Shown here piece after piece: positions 22,001 through 35,700 of a stretch of 64,000 bases of DNA. Positions within the stretch are counted from its first letter, which is position 1, and the number at the start of each line of letters is the position of its first letter. The DNA lies in contig JAQMWT010000315.1 of NCBI GenBank assembly GCA_029834535.1, positions 1 to 64,000 of the forward strand. The letters are read 5' to 3'. The stretch is from Chrysophaeum taylorii. Its lineage: Eukaryota > Sar > Pelagophyceae > Pelagomonadales > Pelagomonadaceae. The position numbers and the translations under genes are program-made. The notes under the pieces were generated by a model. That model was not told where the DNA came from. It was given only the letters and a program-made list of their open reading frames with translations, and made no database searches.

Positions 22001-25000
22001 CACGCCTGCGACAGGGGGTGTAATATAAATGAAACACAGTAAACGTTTAAAACTCGTGACTCTGCCGTCATCCTTGGACTGGTCACAGATATGTGCTCCT
22101 TACCGGCCATTGTGCAGTCGTCAAACCGACACTCTCATGCGCACGAAATGCAAGGTCTCTCCTTCGAGAGACACATTCCTGGACTCTGGGATCAGCACGG
22201 GCATTTATGTCATGGTCGCGTCGCGCAAGCGACTTAGTGTGAGCACCTCAGCGTACCACGACCTCAAGCCTCAAGCACCCTCGGATTCTTTTGTGGTGGT
22301 CTGCAGACCATAGAACCACCCAATCATCCCGCAGGCACACACACGCGTGATGCCTATGGCAAGCAAATTTTGCAACATGGCCATCAAGTGACTCTTATCG
22401 CGGCACATCAAGCGTACATGATAGCAGTGCTGGCACGCAGTCCGGAACTTCCTGAGACTGCGGAGCTCTTACCCGACGCAGGAATATGTGTAGCACAACC
22501 GGTGAATGCTCTGAACGCCAACTCGGTCATCATAAGCTACCCGCGCAAAATGCTGGACTCACAGGTAACGACGTCGCGAGCACATCGTGACAAACATTAT
22601 GAGCTCGCTGGCAAGAAGTCCACGCTTGGTCTTCGAACCTACTTGCCTACTGGACCTTCGCGAACGCTCACGTCAGACGCCAGCCTGTTGATGCGCCATG
22701 AATGATGGACGCTATCGGTACACTTCACCCAAGAAAGCAGCACGGATCCGCACCGTGGATGATGTAGTGAATCACATTTTGGTGGCAAAAGCTGGGTCCG
22801 AACACACCATTTAAAGAACAAACAGCTATGATCGCACCCAATCAGCTCATGGCGATGTATTTGTCGCTGCATCACATTTTGCCAAAGTACTCCATGTCAT
22901 ATGATCTCACACGCTATACTAGCGAGATGTATAAGAAGAAGAGCATTGGAGCAAAACAAGAGAAGACCTGGACAAGTCTCGAAGACGCTGCCAGATGTGA
23001 CACTGCAATGTGCGGACAAACTGGCACAGGTGATCACTAGCTCGCACAGTCTCGCCGCGATTGCGTCAATGGTCAAGTTCTCCAGAAAGCGTCCACCCGA
23101 GCGAATGCCAAACTAACTAACTAACTTCAGACCTCTCCCGAGCACGGGAGCCAGGCCGGACCGGCAGGAGCCGGTACGGAATCACAGAGGAAAATCACGC
23201 AGTTGGGGCAGAGGCGAGGGACGAGGACGGACTTGTTGATGGTGGACCGGCACTGCGGACCGCGGTCTTCTGCGAGGTCGTGCAAAAGCGTCGCAGGCCG
23301 CGGACGTGTTGGTCCACGAACAATCGACCCGTCGCGTTCTTCCCAACCGAGCGAACCCCATCCCAGCGCGGACTTTCCGGGTGCTAACCGGCCAGCGCCC
23401 GAGAGGCGAGCAGGCACCGTCTCACTCCGGAACGGCCGGGGCCGCCGCAGGGAGCAAGCGTGTTAGGCACCGTCCTCCATCGCAACCAACGGTTAGCGAT
23501 CGCAGGGTTTAGGAAAAAAAAATAAAAAATAAAAACGGTGCGATTCACCACTGATGCGGCAAAGGCTAGGACGGCAGACAAGGTTACTCATACAGACTGG
23601 CCACCAGAATTGCCTAGGTCGCACTCTGGCTTTCCTGCCAAGTTATTTAGAGTCTGCTGGTATCGCTCATTTTATTGCATAGATACAATGGAGCACAACT
23701 TACGGGCAAACCAAATAATATATGACCTCCAACCTGGTGATTCGCGTTACCTGCGATTCCTCGTATCTGACGACGACCGTACGGCGACGTATACTTGGAC
23801 AACTTACTATGGTCTAACACGCTGGACACGTACGCGCCCAGCGAATTAAACTTCGCTTCAAGTCCTGGCCATGGACGTGGCGGAGTCCACACTTCCGTCA
23901 GTGTACCGTCACTGCGCACATCTGCGCGTGTTTGTGTGTGTGAAATGTGACTTCAGCATTGTCTACCCCGCTCAACGAGTCGACGCAACGACCTTCCTAG
24001 CGGCCATTCTGTGTGCCGCGAGCCTGTTGAAGGTTCGTTTCGACATTCGAGCACGAGTTGTGCTCACCCATATTGCCAAGCACTTCCAAGCACACACTAG
24101 CTGGATAACCTGAAGGTAGAATTGTCTATGCAGATCGATTGAGACTCTCGGTCGATGCAATTTCATCTACAGGATTCCCGCAAAGCACTTCATCGGACGC
24201 CTCACCAAGAGAGCGACCATGTTGCAAGAAGGCTTGTGTGGTAAAACGTCAAAGGTCATGAAGTAGACCCTCGACGCACTGGGTATTCTCGAGCACGTAC
24301 TACAGCACCCTTCATGACAGCACCGGCCCAAGGCATATCTCTCGCCGAGAGCATGCCCCATCAGCTCTTGTCCCGACAGTACGAACGGAGCACCGAACTC
24401 TACCCAATCGGGCCTCGGGCACAGCGCTCTACATCGCCAACAGACGTGAATCGCAAGCACAGCTCGCATAGACTGGCCAGCTCATCACCACCGGAATGTT
24501 CCAAGCCGAGGAAATCCGAAGGTGGACTGGCGCGCATGCAGGACACAACAAATCGTCAATCAGGCCACCAGCGCCAATGAATTCTTGGACGATCCGCGCG
24601 TGATCCCTAAACACGCGTGCAGGACACAAAAACTTGTCAATCAGGCCACCAGAGCCAATGAAATCCAGGACGATCTGCGTGAGATCCCAAGTGCGGTCAC
24701 TGACGCGCAACCGCATACGACGACCACGCTATCACCTAAGCCAGTTCCTTCTTAGAGGCTCTCAGGCTTGCCATCCGCCCCAGGAGACGCCACCAATCTT
24801 GAGGATGACAAAGACGAAAAATCTTCAGATTCAGACTCATCAAAAAGCGTGTACTTCTACACCACCACCGTCGCCACGCCCGCGACGAAGCGCCGCGCAC
24901 ATCAAAACCTTTCCGGACAACCTTACTCCTCGTCCCCCTGGCCGACGAACAACCCCCCGTCGTCTTTCAGGAGTCAGTCGTCGGCATATCTCATCAGCAC

Positions 25001-25450
25001 CGTCATCCACAACAGACTTGGAACCTGACAAGTCATCTCAGCCCGTAGTCGCCATATCCCCCGCTCCTCGCGATGCCTCCGAATCTGAATATGACGATAA
25101 TAACAGCGGTCCCACCACGTCCCAACGGAGACTCTCGACGGTATGTGACGGAGACGTCATTGAGGTACGCGGTACCGGCACGGACGGTAAAGACGTCTGG
25201 GCAAACGCTCTCATCGCCCAACTAACAAGACAAGATCCCGCTCAAACATGACAACGGCGCACCGATTCCGGCCCGTGAGAAAACCCGCGTCATCATCGTT
25301 GAACTTCAAGATCCGAACCGCGGTACACCAAACACCTGTCCCCAAGCCTCTACACAGCGACACTTAGCATTACGAAGGTGCAAATGCCTCTCGCACCAGC
25401 AAGAAACACCTCGGGCAACTCGCCGCGCAGTCCGCCGTGGACAGCATCGC
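19100..25450 (+). mobile_element. Strongly decayed Copia element related to element B (element C)
   Basis: This is an old relative of element B, read on the plus strand. Short segments resemble B in the same order. A protease-like IFDTGATFKCLPN is near 20720, and a linker segment with NGLI is near 21120. A methyltransferase-like CEHLSV with a following PPNHPAG is near 22240-22330, and an LQPGDSRYL segment is near 23730. An integrase core resembling that of B lies at 23860-24110. A linker with two 70 bp direct repeats is at 24540-24690. A SINE is nested at 23116-23505. No LTRs were found. It has very many interruptions and is far older than element B. Confidence 0.6.
23116..23505 (-). repeat. 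SINE family 1 nested in element C
   Basis: On the minus strand this runs from GGTTGCGATGGAGGACGG to GAGAGGTCTGAAG and a (GTTA)n tail. By eye it is over 90% identical to 16506-16899. It interrupts the decayed Copia between its dioxygenase-equivalent region and integrase. The target-site repeat is not clear. Confidence 0.82.
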
Positions 25451-25509
25451 CGATGCCCTTTCTGATCTCGCGCCGCCTGCCTAGCTGGTGCGGCAAGTTT
25501 TCGTCGCAC

Positions 25510-27590
25510 CGTGCATAATATTTACGACACGTTAGGAACTTCACCGTCGGACGCGGGCTCTGTATACTCGAAGTTGGAGACAGCGGTTCGCGCAACGGCT
25601 TCCGCCGCGCTGAACCGCACCCGACGCAACGAAGCGGGTTGGTTCACAGCTGCAGCTCAGATTGTATCACCCCTAATTCAGGGCTTTCGCAGCGTTCACG
25701 GCAGTATCCTCGGCTGCCGCGCGTCGCTTGCTCGTCACTCCTCTGCGAGTTGCTCGTCGTGCCGTTTGTAAGGCCGTCGTACAGCAAAGGAACGCAGGAT
25801 CTGCTCGTTGTGCGTGTCGGGCTGACTGTCGTCTGCGAGTCGCTTGGTGGCACGTCGCGATTTTTGGAGGTTATCAGTCGTCTTAAGAGCAGCTTGCCCA
25901 AGGATAGGTCGTCACGTCAGACGCTCCCGCGCAAGCCGGATGGTGCGCGCTGTTCAACACGTCACGAGAATGCCGAAATGTTCCGTGCACACTTTGCAAA
26001 GCTATACCGCCAGCCTTGTTTTGACGCATTATTCAGGATACAGCACAGCGGCCAATCCGTGATGAATGGGTGTTGTAACCGTCAGAGCTCGCTGGTCTTC
26101 AGAGCACGTTTATGATCCTCAGAGTTGCAGTGCGCGACTTCTGGTCGTCGTCCGAGAAATAAAAGGAAGCATGGGATATTGTCCTCGTTGGTATTTTGCC
26201 GAAGAGAGGTGACCTTTCCCTGCAGGTCCAGGTTCTTATCGCGACGTGATGATGCTCGAGGTCGCGCAAACGATTGTCTCCAACATCATACGCATGCGCA
26301 TTGGTGTCTGTCATATCCGCTGAGCTAGAACACGAATCGCAGAGCGGCTTTCGGCCAAACAGGGGGACTGCCGACGCAACCTTCAGCCTGAAGATGGCAT
26401 TGAAGAAGCGTCGTGAGCATGGCATGAGCACATGGGTTCTAATCATTGATTCCGTCGAGGCTTCGAGCGGGTCCCGCGGGAATTACTCTGGCAAGTGCTC
26501 TCACCAGCGAAACTCGCACGCCTTACTATACAATTGCGGTTCTCCGTCTCCGACGCTGTCGCTTCGATCGACTCAACCATCGGCGTTAAGCATGGTGATG
26601 TCCTCGGTCCGGTTCTTTTCTTTTTATACATGGCGGCCTTGACCATCTCATGGCGACGACGTGAAGGTCAGGAACCAGCGTGCGCTTTCAAAGGCGAAGC
26701 AAGACGACGTACTCGCCGTATGTCGCTACAACGCTGAAAAGCGGCACTGAGGAAGTCGCTCTCGAATAGTCAGCGTAGGCAGATGATGTGGCGTTCCCGT
26801 TTCACGATCGTCGTGCTGTGAAGGAGGAGACACCCCTGTCTCATCCGGCACTTTGCCAGATGGGGTATGGAAGTCCACGCGGGTGACCGCCAAGCAGGGA
26901 AAGTGTCGAAATAGTGTATGTTGCCAAGCCAGGCATTCTCTACGATGATCCAATAAGCTACGATGGTGCCGACCTTTCCGACTTAAACGTAGGTGACGGT
27001 CGTCATATCTCCGTGGTGGCGACGTTCAAAAACGTGTGCTCGCAACTGTAGTGGCTTTGAGGACGTTGACTCTCGTCCGAACAAGGCGGCAGCGGTTTTC
27101 GGTCTACGTTTTTGCCTCGAGATACGTCTCTGCTAGAGCCAAGCGAACTGTCTACGTCGGTCTCATCCTCGCCATCCTCCTTCACGGTGCGGAATCATGG
27201 TGGTGAATAAACGAGGTTGTCTACAATCGTCGAAAATGCTTTCACGCACAGTGCGCACGCGCGATGTGCCGCGTTACACGTCGCCAGACCTGGCAACATC
27301 ATATCAAAACTTTAACCCTCCTCCAGCGCCTTGGAGACTATCGGCATCTACATCTCTTCACCGACAACTCCGCTGGGCAGGCCATGGGTGCCCGCATGCC
27401 CTGTGGAAACACCTCCCTAGGAAGATGCTCGCCTCCTGGTGCGCCTCCAAAAAACGTCCCCGGGTTACAGTTCACTTACGGCCGGGGTCTTAACAACGCA
27501 ATCGGCAAATTCGTCATACCAACGAAGGCCTGGTACTCCCTCGCTCAAAACCGTGACAACTGGCGACAGACCACCAAGCCGCCCTAAATC
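25510..27590 (+). mobile_element. Decayed RTE-like LINE with reverse transcriptase and C-terminus
   Basis: Pieces of a non-LTR reverse transcriptase lie in order on the plus strand in different frames. WDIVLVGILPKRGDLS is near 26170, and SGFRPNRGTADATFSLKMAL is near 26340-26400. VLIIDSVEAS follows near 26435, and GVKHGDVLGPVLFFLYM near 26590. The C-terminal end is at 27350-27590 (LRWAGH, LPRKMLASW, FTYGRGLN, LAQNRDNWRQT). The order and the GH...LPRK...TYG...RDNWR tail fit the RTE-like clade. No endonuclease is recognised upstream. It carries several frameshifts and stops and is dead. Confidence 0.72.
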
Positions 27591-27609
27591 CCCCTTTCTA
27601 CCCTCCCCC

Positions 27610-27680
27610 ATCTGAATGCCCAGTGACTCTGATCCCACGCGCCACGGGCTGGCCTCTAGTAGTTTGATAGTTAGATTGTG
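27610..27680 (+). repeat. 3' end of a family-2 SINE
   Basis: GACTCTGATCCCACGCGCCA followed by GGGCTGGCC and a TAGTT-rich tail matches the last part of the repeat at 2478-2738. Confidence 0.45.
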
Positions 27681-29473
27681 CCATGACGCCACCTGGCCTA
27701 ACTCTCATCATGAGCTAAGATCACTTGGTCACCACCGACGTCCACGATGCAAAACCGCAAACGTGCGAGGCCTTGACTTGCATATACTCTTTGTTTCTTA
27801 CCTGGCAGCTGTTGTGACGGAGGTAGGTAGAAGGCCAGAAAAAAAGTCAACACCGTCGTCGCCGTGATAGGCTTGTCTCTCTCGTACTACTCAAGGCAGG
27901 CAGGCAGGCAGGCAACGTCTCTTCGCTGTATTCATGTCGGGTTTCTCGAAGAAACACTGGCGTGCCGGTCAATCAGCCATCGCCATATGCGTCGCGAACG
28001 GTGCGTTGAATCGCCAGACTTCACACGGCGATCATTAAAATTCGATGTTTTGGTAGTCTTTTTTTTGCCACTTGCGCATGCAAGGTGCCCTCGCCACTCT
28101 TGCTGGTTGGTTTACGTTTTGAGGGGACTTGCTTGAAATTGGGCTCGCGAGCACTACTTTCGCACAGCACATTGTTCACCCCACTGGCAAGTAAGTCATG
28201 TTTTGCGGGAGATCGGTCTGCTCGCCATGCTCCGGGTGTCACAGCCGGCGTGCGTATTGATTTTGCGTGCCCGAGTCGCAACGTATTTCCATGCAACGCC
28301 ATTGGTCTACGTCGGCACGCGAACTATCGTTCTCCATCACATTTCAAAGAGAAAGCCAAAGCCCCGAAAATCTGATGATTCCGGGTCGACACAAGGCTGA
28401 TGATGCGAAGTGCTCGAGTCTGCGTTCGATGGGATATGGAGATTGTCAAAGGCTCGAGTTCGGTGTGCCCTCGTCGGAGATTTTCCACGAATCGCATGCG
28501 CAACCTGGCCCCGCGAGAAAATGGCGCACGCTGGCACGTCAAGGCAGTCGCGGCCGGCAGCGCATCTGCACAGAAACGACGCATTTGCCGGGCCACATCG
28601 GCTACCACCAAGGAAGAACTCCTGCTGCCTTTTTTTCTCAAGGTGTCGTCGTTCTCAAGTCGACGCGGCTGCCTGGTGCCTTGACTTGGCGGCATAACGC
28701 TGGTGCGTTGTAAGGCTCCGGCGCGATCAAGCACCCACCCCTCTTAGCAGTCGACCTTCGAAAACTTCCCGAGGTCGCCGACCTCGTAGTCGACGGCGTC
28801 GCAACGACTCGATACGTCGTGTTGTTCAACAACGTAACGCAAGTAGGGGCGCCGATTCGCATCGCTCTTCATCATTGAGCCTGTCTTCGGAGAAGTGCCA
28901 GTGCTGACCGTCCTCAGGCGACACAATTCTTGTCCCAAAAGCACATGGTTCCGCACCATAGAGCGAGCCGAAAAAAATAGAATAGAGCCGTTTGTAGTCC
29001 GTTGCTTTTCCAATAACGCCTACTGAAAAAGCGTGTGCGATTCCGCGAGCCAATCCGCCGCAACCTTCAGAGGGCGATGCGCGCCGTGCGGCGTCCTACG
29101 GTGGCAAAGCCGTGCCACCACCGACCCGCCCCGACCATCCGCGGATCTTTGTTACCCCAATTAAATTTAATTATTCATTGTTGGTGGTGGCCTTGGTGAA
29201 CTCCGCGCACACTTGAAGTTCCCCCACCACATCTTCGTCCTCTGCTTCCTCGCGTTGAACGGGTCGAAGGCCACCCAGTTGCGGACGAAGGTCTCCTTGA
29301 TCTTCGGGTCCGCCAGGTGGCTGCCGCTGAACGACACATTAGACGCGACGAACATCTCAACCGCCGTATCACGACGCCCGCCGTAGCCAACCGCCTCTTC
29401 TTTTTGTTGAAGTTATCGACATTACAACTTGTATCGAAAATTTCTCTGTGCTGATGAGCTTTATTTTCGACAA
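27681..29473. other. Region without a recognisable gene
   Basis: It contains a short GGCA run (27895-27914). A LINE-tail-like CCCCTCTTAGCAGTCGAC lies near 28740, similar to the ends at 16498 and 61030. A minus-strand reading frame (29167-29355, extending open to about 29410) contains KIKETFVRNWVAFDPFNARK and MWWGNFKCA, which look protein-like but are not recognised. On the plus strand near 28770-28870 DLVVDGVATTRYVVLFNN is also protein-like and unrecognised. These could be remnants of genes or elements. Confidence 0.35.
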
Positions 29474-32400
29474 GTGCAGACCAGTAAGTTCGCCAGTAAG
29501 TTCACCTGGTCCCAATCTCTAACCCCAGTAAGTTCACCTGGCCCCAGTAAGTTCACCTAGTCCCAATCTCTAACCCCAGTAAGTTCGGTGTAAGCCCACT
29601 CGTGCTCACATCCACTCACCCCACTCTCCTTCGAGCTCGTCGCTCTCACCTCCGCCAATCCAAGCTGCTTTGATCCGTACACGCCGCCCGCCTTTGCGTT
29701 CACTCTAAAAACCCCTGTAAGTTCACTTGGTCTCAGTAAGTTCACCTGGTCACTAAGTTCACCTTGTCCCAATCTCAAACCCCAGTAAGTTCACCTGGTC
29801 CCAGTAAGTTCACCTACCGTGCGCGTGTAGACGCCGGGAGGGGGCTTATCGGTATTGCGCAGCACGTGTGGGGTAGGGTGGAGTCGTCGACTCAGAAGAG
29901 GATATCCTCGGGGTTGCCGATCGACAGAGAGCCACGTAGAGCTGGACGTGGCAGAAGACGGGCTTGGGCAAGAGGACGCCGACCTTGCGGGGCGTCTGCC
30001 TCTGGCTCTTGTTGATCGTTTGGCGTCGGTGGGGCTTGAGGGATACAGGTTGGAGGAGCCTCGGTGACACGACACTATCGATGATGTATCTGGTACCGTT
30101 GCAGTCGCCGTGCGACGGGTCGAGGTTGCGAAGACTTTAAGCTCGCGATCAAAGTCAGCATGCCGTTGGTTGTCAGGGAGTTAAAAACTCGACTGTAAAG
30201 AGCGAGGCGTCGTCTTCCGATCCAACCTAGTCGGCCGAAAAGAACTCCGACGCCTCGTCTCCGGGAAAAAAAGGCCGCGGTCGCTATCTGGTACCGTTGC
30301 AGTCGCCGTGCGACGGGTCGAGGTTGCGAAGACTTTAAGCTCGCGATCAAAGTCAGCATGCCGTTGGTTGTCAGGGAGTTAAAAACTCGACTGTAAAGAG
30401 CGAGGCGTCGTCTTCCGATCCAACCTAGTCGGCCGAAAAGAACTCCGACGCCTCGTCTCCGGGAAAAAAAGGCCGCGGTCATGCGCGCGGCGTTGTCAGC
30501 ATCGACAACATCGTTTCGACGGGGCGTGAGAATGGCGCGCTGAAAGAGCCGCCGCGGCTCGTGGAAATAGTCTGCGAGGTCGCCGTAGACGGCTTGGAGG
30601 ATCACTGTCTGGCTCTCGTGCCTACCTGATCCTTACTCTCGCGCCTACCTGATCCTTACCCTAAATCGAGGGACAGACAAACAGACAAACAGACAGACAA
30701 ACATCTGTCGATTAGTAGTTAGGAAATACAAGTGCAGGCCAGTAAGTTCGCCAGTAAGTTCACCTGGTCCCAATCTCTAACCCCAGTAAGTTCACCTGGT
30801 CCCAGTAAGTTCACCTAGTCCCAATCTCTAACCGTTCGGCTTAAAAAAGTTCGGCGTAAGCCCACTCGTGCTCACATCCACTCACCCCACTCTCCTTTGA
30901 GCTCGTCGCTCTCACCTCCGCCAATCTAAGCTGCTTGGATGATTCACCTGGTCCCAGTAAGTTCACCTACAGTGCGCGTGTAGACGCCGGGAGGGGGCTT
31001 ATCGGTATTGCGCAGCACGTGTGGGGTAGGGTGGAGTCGTCGACCCAGAAGAGCAAATCCTCGGGGTTGCCGATCGACAGAGAGCCACGTAGAGCAGGAC
31101 GTGACAGAAGACGGGCTTGGGCAAGAGGATGCCGACCTTGCGGGGCGTCTGCCTCTGGCTCTTGTTGATCGTTTGGCGTCGGTGGGGCTTGAGGGATACA
31201 GGTTGGAGGAGCCTCGGTGACAGGACACGATCGATCATGTATCTGGTACCGTTGCAGTGGCCGTGCGACGGGTCGAGGTTGCGAAGACTTTAAGCTCGCG
31301 ATCAAAGTCAGCATGCCGTTGGTTGTCAGGGAGTTGAAAACTCGACTATAAAGAGCGAGGCGTCGTCTTCCGACCCAGCCTAGTCAGCCGAAAAGAACTC
31401 CGACGCCTCGTCTCCGGGAAAAAAAGGCCGCGGTCATGCGCGCGTTGTCAGCATCGACAACATCGTTTCGACGGGGCGTGAGAATGGCGCGCTGAAAGAG
31501 CCGCCGCGGGTCGTGGAAATAGTCTGCGAGGTCGCCGTAGACGGCTTGGAGGATCACTGTCTGGCTCTCGCGCCTACCTGATCCTTACTCTCGCGCCTAC
31601 CTGATCCTTACCCTAAATCGAGGGACAAACAGACAAACAGACAGACAAACACAAGTGCAGGCCAGTAAGTTCACCTACTCCCAATCTCTTACCCCAGTAA
31701 GTTCGGCGTAAACCCCCTCGTGCTCACACCCACTCACCCCACTCTCCTTTGAGCTCGTCGCTCTCACCCCCGCCAATCCAAGCTGCTTTGATCCGCACGC
31801 GCCGCCAACCCTTGAGTTTACTCTAAACACCCCAGTTCACCTGGTCCCAGTTAGTTCACCTGGTCCCAGTTCACCCAGGCACTCAGCTCACCTAGTCCCA
31901 ATCCTAACCCCAGTAAGTTCACCTAGTCCCAGTAAGTTTACCTACAGTGCGCGTGTAGACGCCGGGGGGGGGCTTATCGGTATTGCGCAGCACGTGTGGG
32001 GTGGAGTCGTCGACCCAGAAGAGCAAATCCTCGGGGTTGCCGATCGACAGAGAGCCACGTAGAGCTGGACGTGACAGAAGACGGGCTTGGGCAAGAGGAC
32101 GCCGACCTCGCGGGGCGTCTGGCCCTGGCTCTTGTTGATCGCTTGGCGTAGGCGGGCCTTACGGGATACAGGTTGGAGGAGCCTCGGTGACAACGACACG
32201 ATCGATCATGTATCCGGTGCCGTTGCAGAGGCCGTGCGACGGGTCGAGGTTGCGAAGACTTTAACCTCGCGATCAAAGTCAGCATGCCGTTGGTTGTCAG
32301 GGAGTTGAAAACTCGACTATAAAGAGCGAGGCGTCGTCTTCCGACCCAGCCTAGTCAGCCGAAAAGAACTCCGACGCCTCTTCTCCGGGAAAAAAAGGCC

Positions 32401-32656
32401 GCGGTCATGCGCGCGTTGTCAGCATCGACAACATTGTTTCGACGGGGCGTGAGAATGGCGCGCTGAAAGAGCCGCCGCGGCTCGTGGAAATAGTCTGCGA
32501 GGTCGCCGTAGACGGCTTGGAGGATCACTGTCTGGCTCTCGCGCCTACCTGATCCTTACTCTCGCGCCTACATTATCCTTACCCTAAATCGAGGGACAAA
32601 CAGACAAACATCTGTCGATTAGTAGTTAGGATCTGTCGATTAGTAGTTAGGACTTG
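29474..32656 (-). mobile_element. Tandem array of Helitron-derived units (array 1, three units)
   Basis: There are three head-to-tail units (about 29474-30722, 30731-31650 and 31652-32656). Each starts at AAGTGCAGGCCAGTAAGTTC on the plus strand, with small variants. Next comes a block of TAAGTTCACCTGGTCCC repeats, then a roughly 700 bp block that on the minus strand encodes the end of a Helitron PIF1 helicase. Then come CGCGCCTACCTGATCCTTAC repeats and an ACAAACAG microsatellite, and the unit closes at TCTGTCGATTAGTAGTTAGG. Read on the minus strand, a unit begins TCCTAACTACTAATCG, like the TC start of Helitrons. Helicase evidence: LFQRAILTPRRNDVVDADN, SLTTNGM, INKSQGQTPREVGVLLPKP and VQLYVALCRSATPR. 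The frame shifts inside every unit, so none encodes an active enzyme. Confidence 0.75.
30087..30482. repeat. 198 bp tandem duplication inside the first Helitron-derived unit
   Basis: The segment 30087-30284 (from TATCTGGTACCGTTGCAG) is repeated almost perfectly at 30285-30482. The other units have this segment once. Confidence 0.85.
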
Positions 32657-32735
32657 TAGAGCCGTTATATAGCCGTTTCAGAGTCGTTGAATGACGGCGA
32701 AGCCGTTCGCTTTTTTTTTCCAGGGTTTCGGACCT

Positions 32736-35700
32736 GTTACGAATGGAATGAGGCGTTAAACTAGCGGTAAGAGAATGACGTAGGGATACTGGATACGTGG
32801 TGCAGGGGTAAGTGTCATAGCTTCCTCACACAGGTGCTGGAAAAGAAAGAAAAGGAAAAAGGGGTAAGTGAGGTCCTCACACAGGTGCTGGAAAAGAAAG
32901 AAAAGGAGAAAAGGGTAAATGAGACGCTCATAGAGGAAAAGCTTGAAGGAAGACGTCAGGAAAGGCATTGTGGCAGAAAGAGACAACAGAGATCAGGGCG
33001 AAGATCACGAAGTGAGGTAACGAGCACGAAGCCGGAGGAAGGAAGGAGCTTCCGTACGGCGGGCGAAAATATCGCTAAGGGTGTCAAGACGAGTAATGTG
33101 TTGGAGATTAATGATGTGGTTGCGATGATATTCGGCGGTGCTGCAAAAGCGAATGTCAAGATGGCGGGTGCGCCGTGTGAGACATTGGAGACGGACTTGG
33201 GTGACGGTGGTGCTATTATCGACATACATTGGGACCGTGTGACGAGGGAGATCAAAGTCATCGAAAAGTTTGAGAAGCCAAGAGAGCTCAGCAGTAGCGG
33301 CGTAAAGAGCGAGCAATTCAGCTTCAAAAGAAGAGCGAGCAAGTAAGTACTGCGAGCGGGAGCAGTAGGCGATCATAGAGCCAACAACAAAAGAAGAGCG
33401 AGCAAGTAAGTACTGCGAGCGGGAGCAGTAGGCGATCATAGAGCCAACAAGGAGAAAACAAAAAAACAGTTGTAGAGTGGCGGTCATCAGGGTCGTCGGC
33501 CCAGCTGGAGTTGGAATAACGACAGAGACGAAGGGTAGAATCGCGACCAAGAACAAGGGCAAGATCGTGAGAACCATTGAGGTAACGAAGAGTGTGGGAT
33601 AAAGCGTGCCAGTGGGGTTTACCAGGATTGCGTGGAAAACGCGCACACTGATTGACGGACCAAGTGATATCAGGGCGAGTCATGATGGACCAAGTGATAT
33701 CAGGGCGAGTCATGATGGAGATAAATAGGACACAGCCAACAAGACGACGAAAAGGGATGCGTGCCATGAAGACGTGAGCAGGGGAGCCAGGTGCAGGAGA
33801 AGCAGCCGCAGAAAGAGGAAGAAGCATTGGGAGCGGGAGTAAATTCTGGTTTACTGTTGATGAAGCGATGTTCGGTGAGGATTTCACGGATAGCATGGGA
33901 TTGGTCAAGAGTGAGGGTTCTCCGAGGGCGATCACGCGTAATGCGAAGACCAACGTAAGAGGTGAGATCAAGTTCATTGACGTCAGTGAAAGCGCGGAAA
34001 CGGAGGAAAAAGGCTTGGTAATGGCCAATGCAATGACGAGGGTGCGCCACAAGAAGATCATCAACGACCAGAAAGAGACGTAGAACGACGGTAGAATTGA
34101 GCACGAGCTTGTAATGGCAAGTGTCACCAGATCCGCGGACGAAGCCACAATCATTGAGAAGGAAGCGTTCCATCGTGCTTCAAGCCTTACTGGCTTTGTT
34201 TTATCGTCTCGCGTTTCGTACCGATGAATGTGGTTGTACCCTTGAGAAGTTCAACAACAACCAATTTCGATAGCATGCACAACCACTTCCGCCGCGCTAT
34301 CCGCCGCGTCGTCAGCCACGACTTCAGACTCTTCCAACTGACCTACCCTAGACTCTCCCCTTTCCCAACAACCTGGCTCTACTCGATTCCGACGCACTAC
34401 CCGATGTCCTTTTGGCGGCTGCAAGGATCACTTTAAGGGGCACTGCCGCAAGTTTCAAAGTTCCTAGCTATTCCACGACAACGCCCTACCCACCATCGCC
34501 GTTCTTCTCAACAGCGCAACACTTCCAATGACTCCAAAAACACCCAACAACACCAACCCAAACCCACCACCACTGACACTACCTTTTCTGCTCCTATGCC
34601 TACTCCCACCTTGACTGATTCTAGTTCCACTCCGCCGCTTTTCTTAATAATACCACCACCTATTACACCCCCCTTCACCGCCTTAAACGGCCACACCCAC
34701 CGTCTCACATACACTTCCCGATTCTCTATCTTATCATCTTTGCACCTTTCTGCCAATCAAGATAATTCCAAGTCAGCGTGTGTACCGCCGAATGTCTGAT
34801 GCAAGCACATCAACAACCCCATCCCACGGAAGCCCCTCGTTTTTTTTTTTTTGTTTTCAGTTCCCATTGCACAGGCGCCTCGTTCTGTATTTTCCGCTAT
34901 TCGTTGCTCAACCCCTCGTTCTGTATTTTCCCCTCGTCGTTGCTCCTCTCCTCGTTCTGCCTTTTCACCTCGTCGTTGCTCCACTCCCCGTTGTGCATTT
35001 TCAGCTATTCGTTGATCCACTCCTCGTTGTGCTTGTCGGTTTTGGTAAAACCAGCGAATCACGTTCCATCGCGCATTTCACCTGCCACAACTAAGCTGTG
35101 CCTGTCAATTTTTCGCGTGCGCAGTTTTCGTGCTTCCTATGTGGTTGGATCGCTCATCTTCGGGATCCTGGACAGACGCTTCTTTGCTGTGTGATTTGTG
35201 GTTCTCCTTCACGCACTTTTTCGCCGCTTTTCTGACCTTTAAAATTCGGTTTTGCTATCGACGTGAATTCCGTGCTCAGCACCCGCGACGCTAGCTGCAA
35301 TGTTCTTACGTGCCACTGCGACGCTATCTGCAAGCTATCTGCAACGTTCTTACGTGCCACAACTGTTTTGCCACTGTCGCCAACTTCTACCGCTATCTGC
35401 AACGTTCTTACGTGCCACAACTGTTTTGCCACTGTCGCCAACTTCTACCCCAGTCTATTCGAGTATGACGAACGAAGCTCGCCGCTTGCTCCTCCAACGT
35501 TGGCCCATATGGCAACTTCGTTCTTGCGAATGCGAAAACGGGCCACTTTCTTATCTGTCACAGCAGGCTGGCATACAGCAGCCTGGTCTACCCGTGTTCG
35601 TTCCTTACACCGCTGGTGCGTCCGAAGTCTTCCATCTTCGCGTACAGGACGCGGTCGTGCCCATGGCAACTTGCTCGCGCCACAACAACCAAACACCCAA

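Noticed and set aside
29855-31220. Plus-strand 70-residue frames (MRSTCGVGWSRR) repeated in the Helitron-derived arrays
   Set aside because: They are antisense to the helicase remnant and repeat only because the units repeat.
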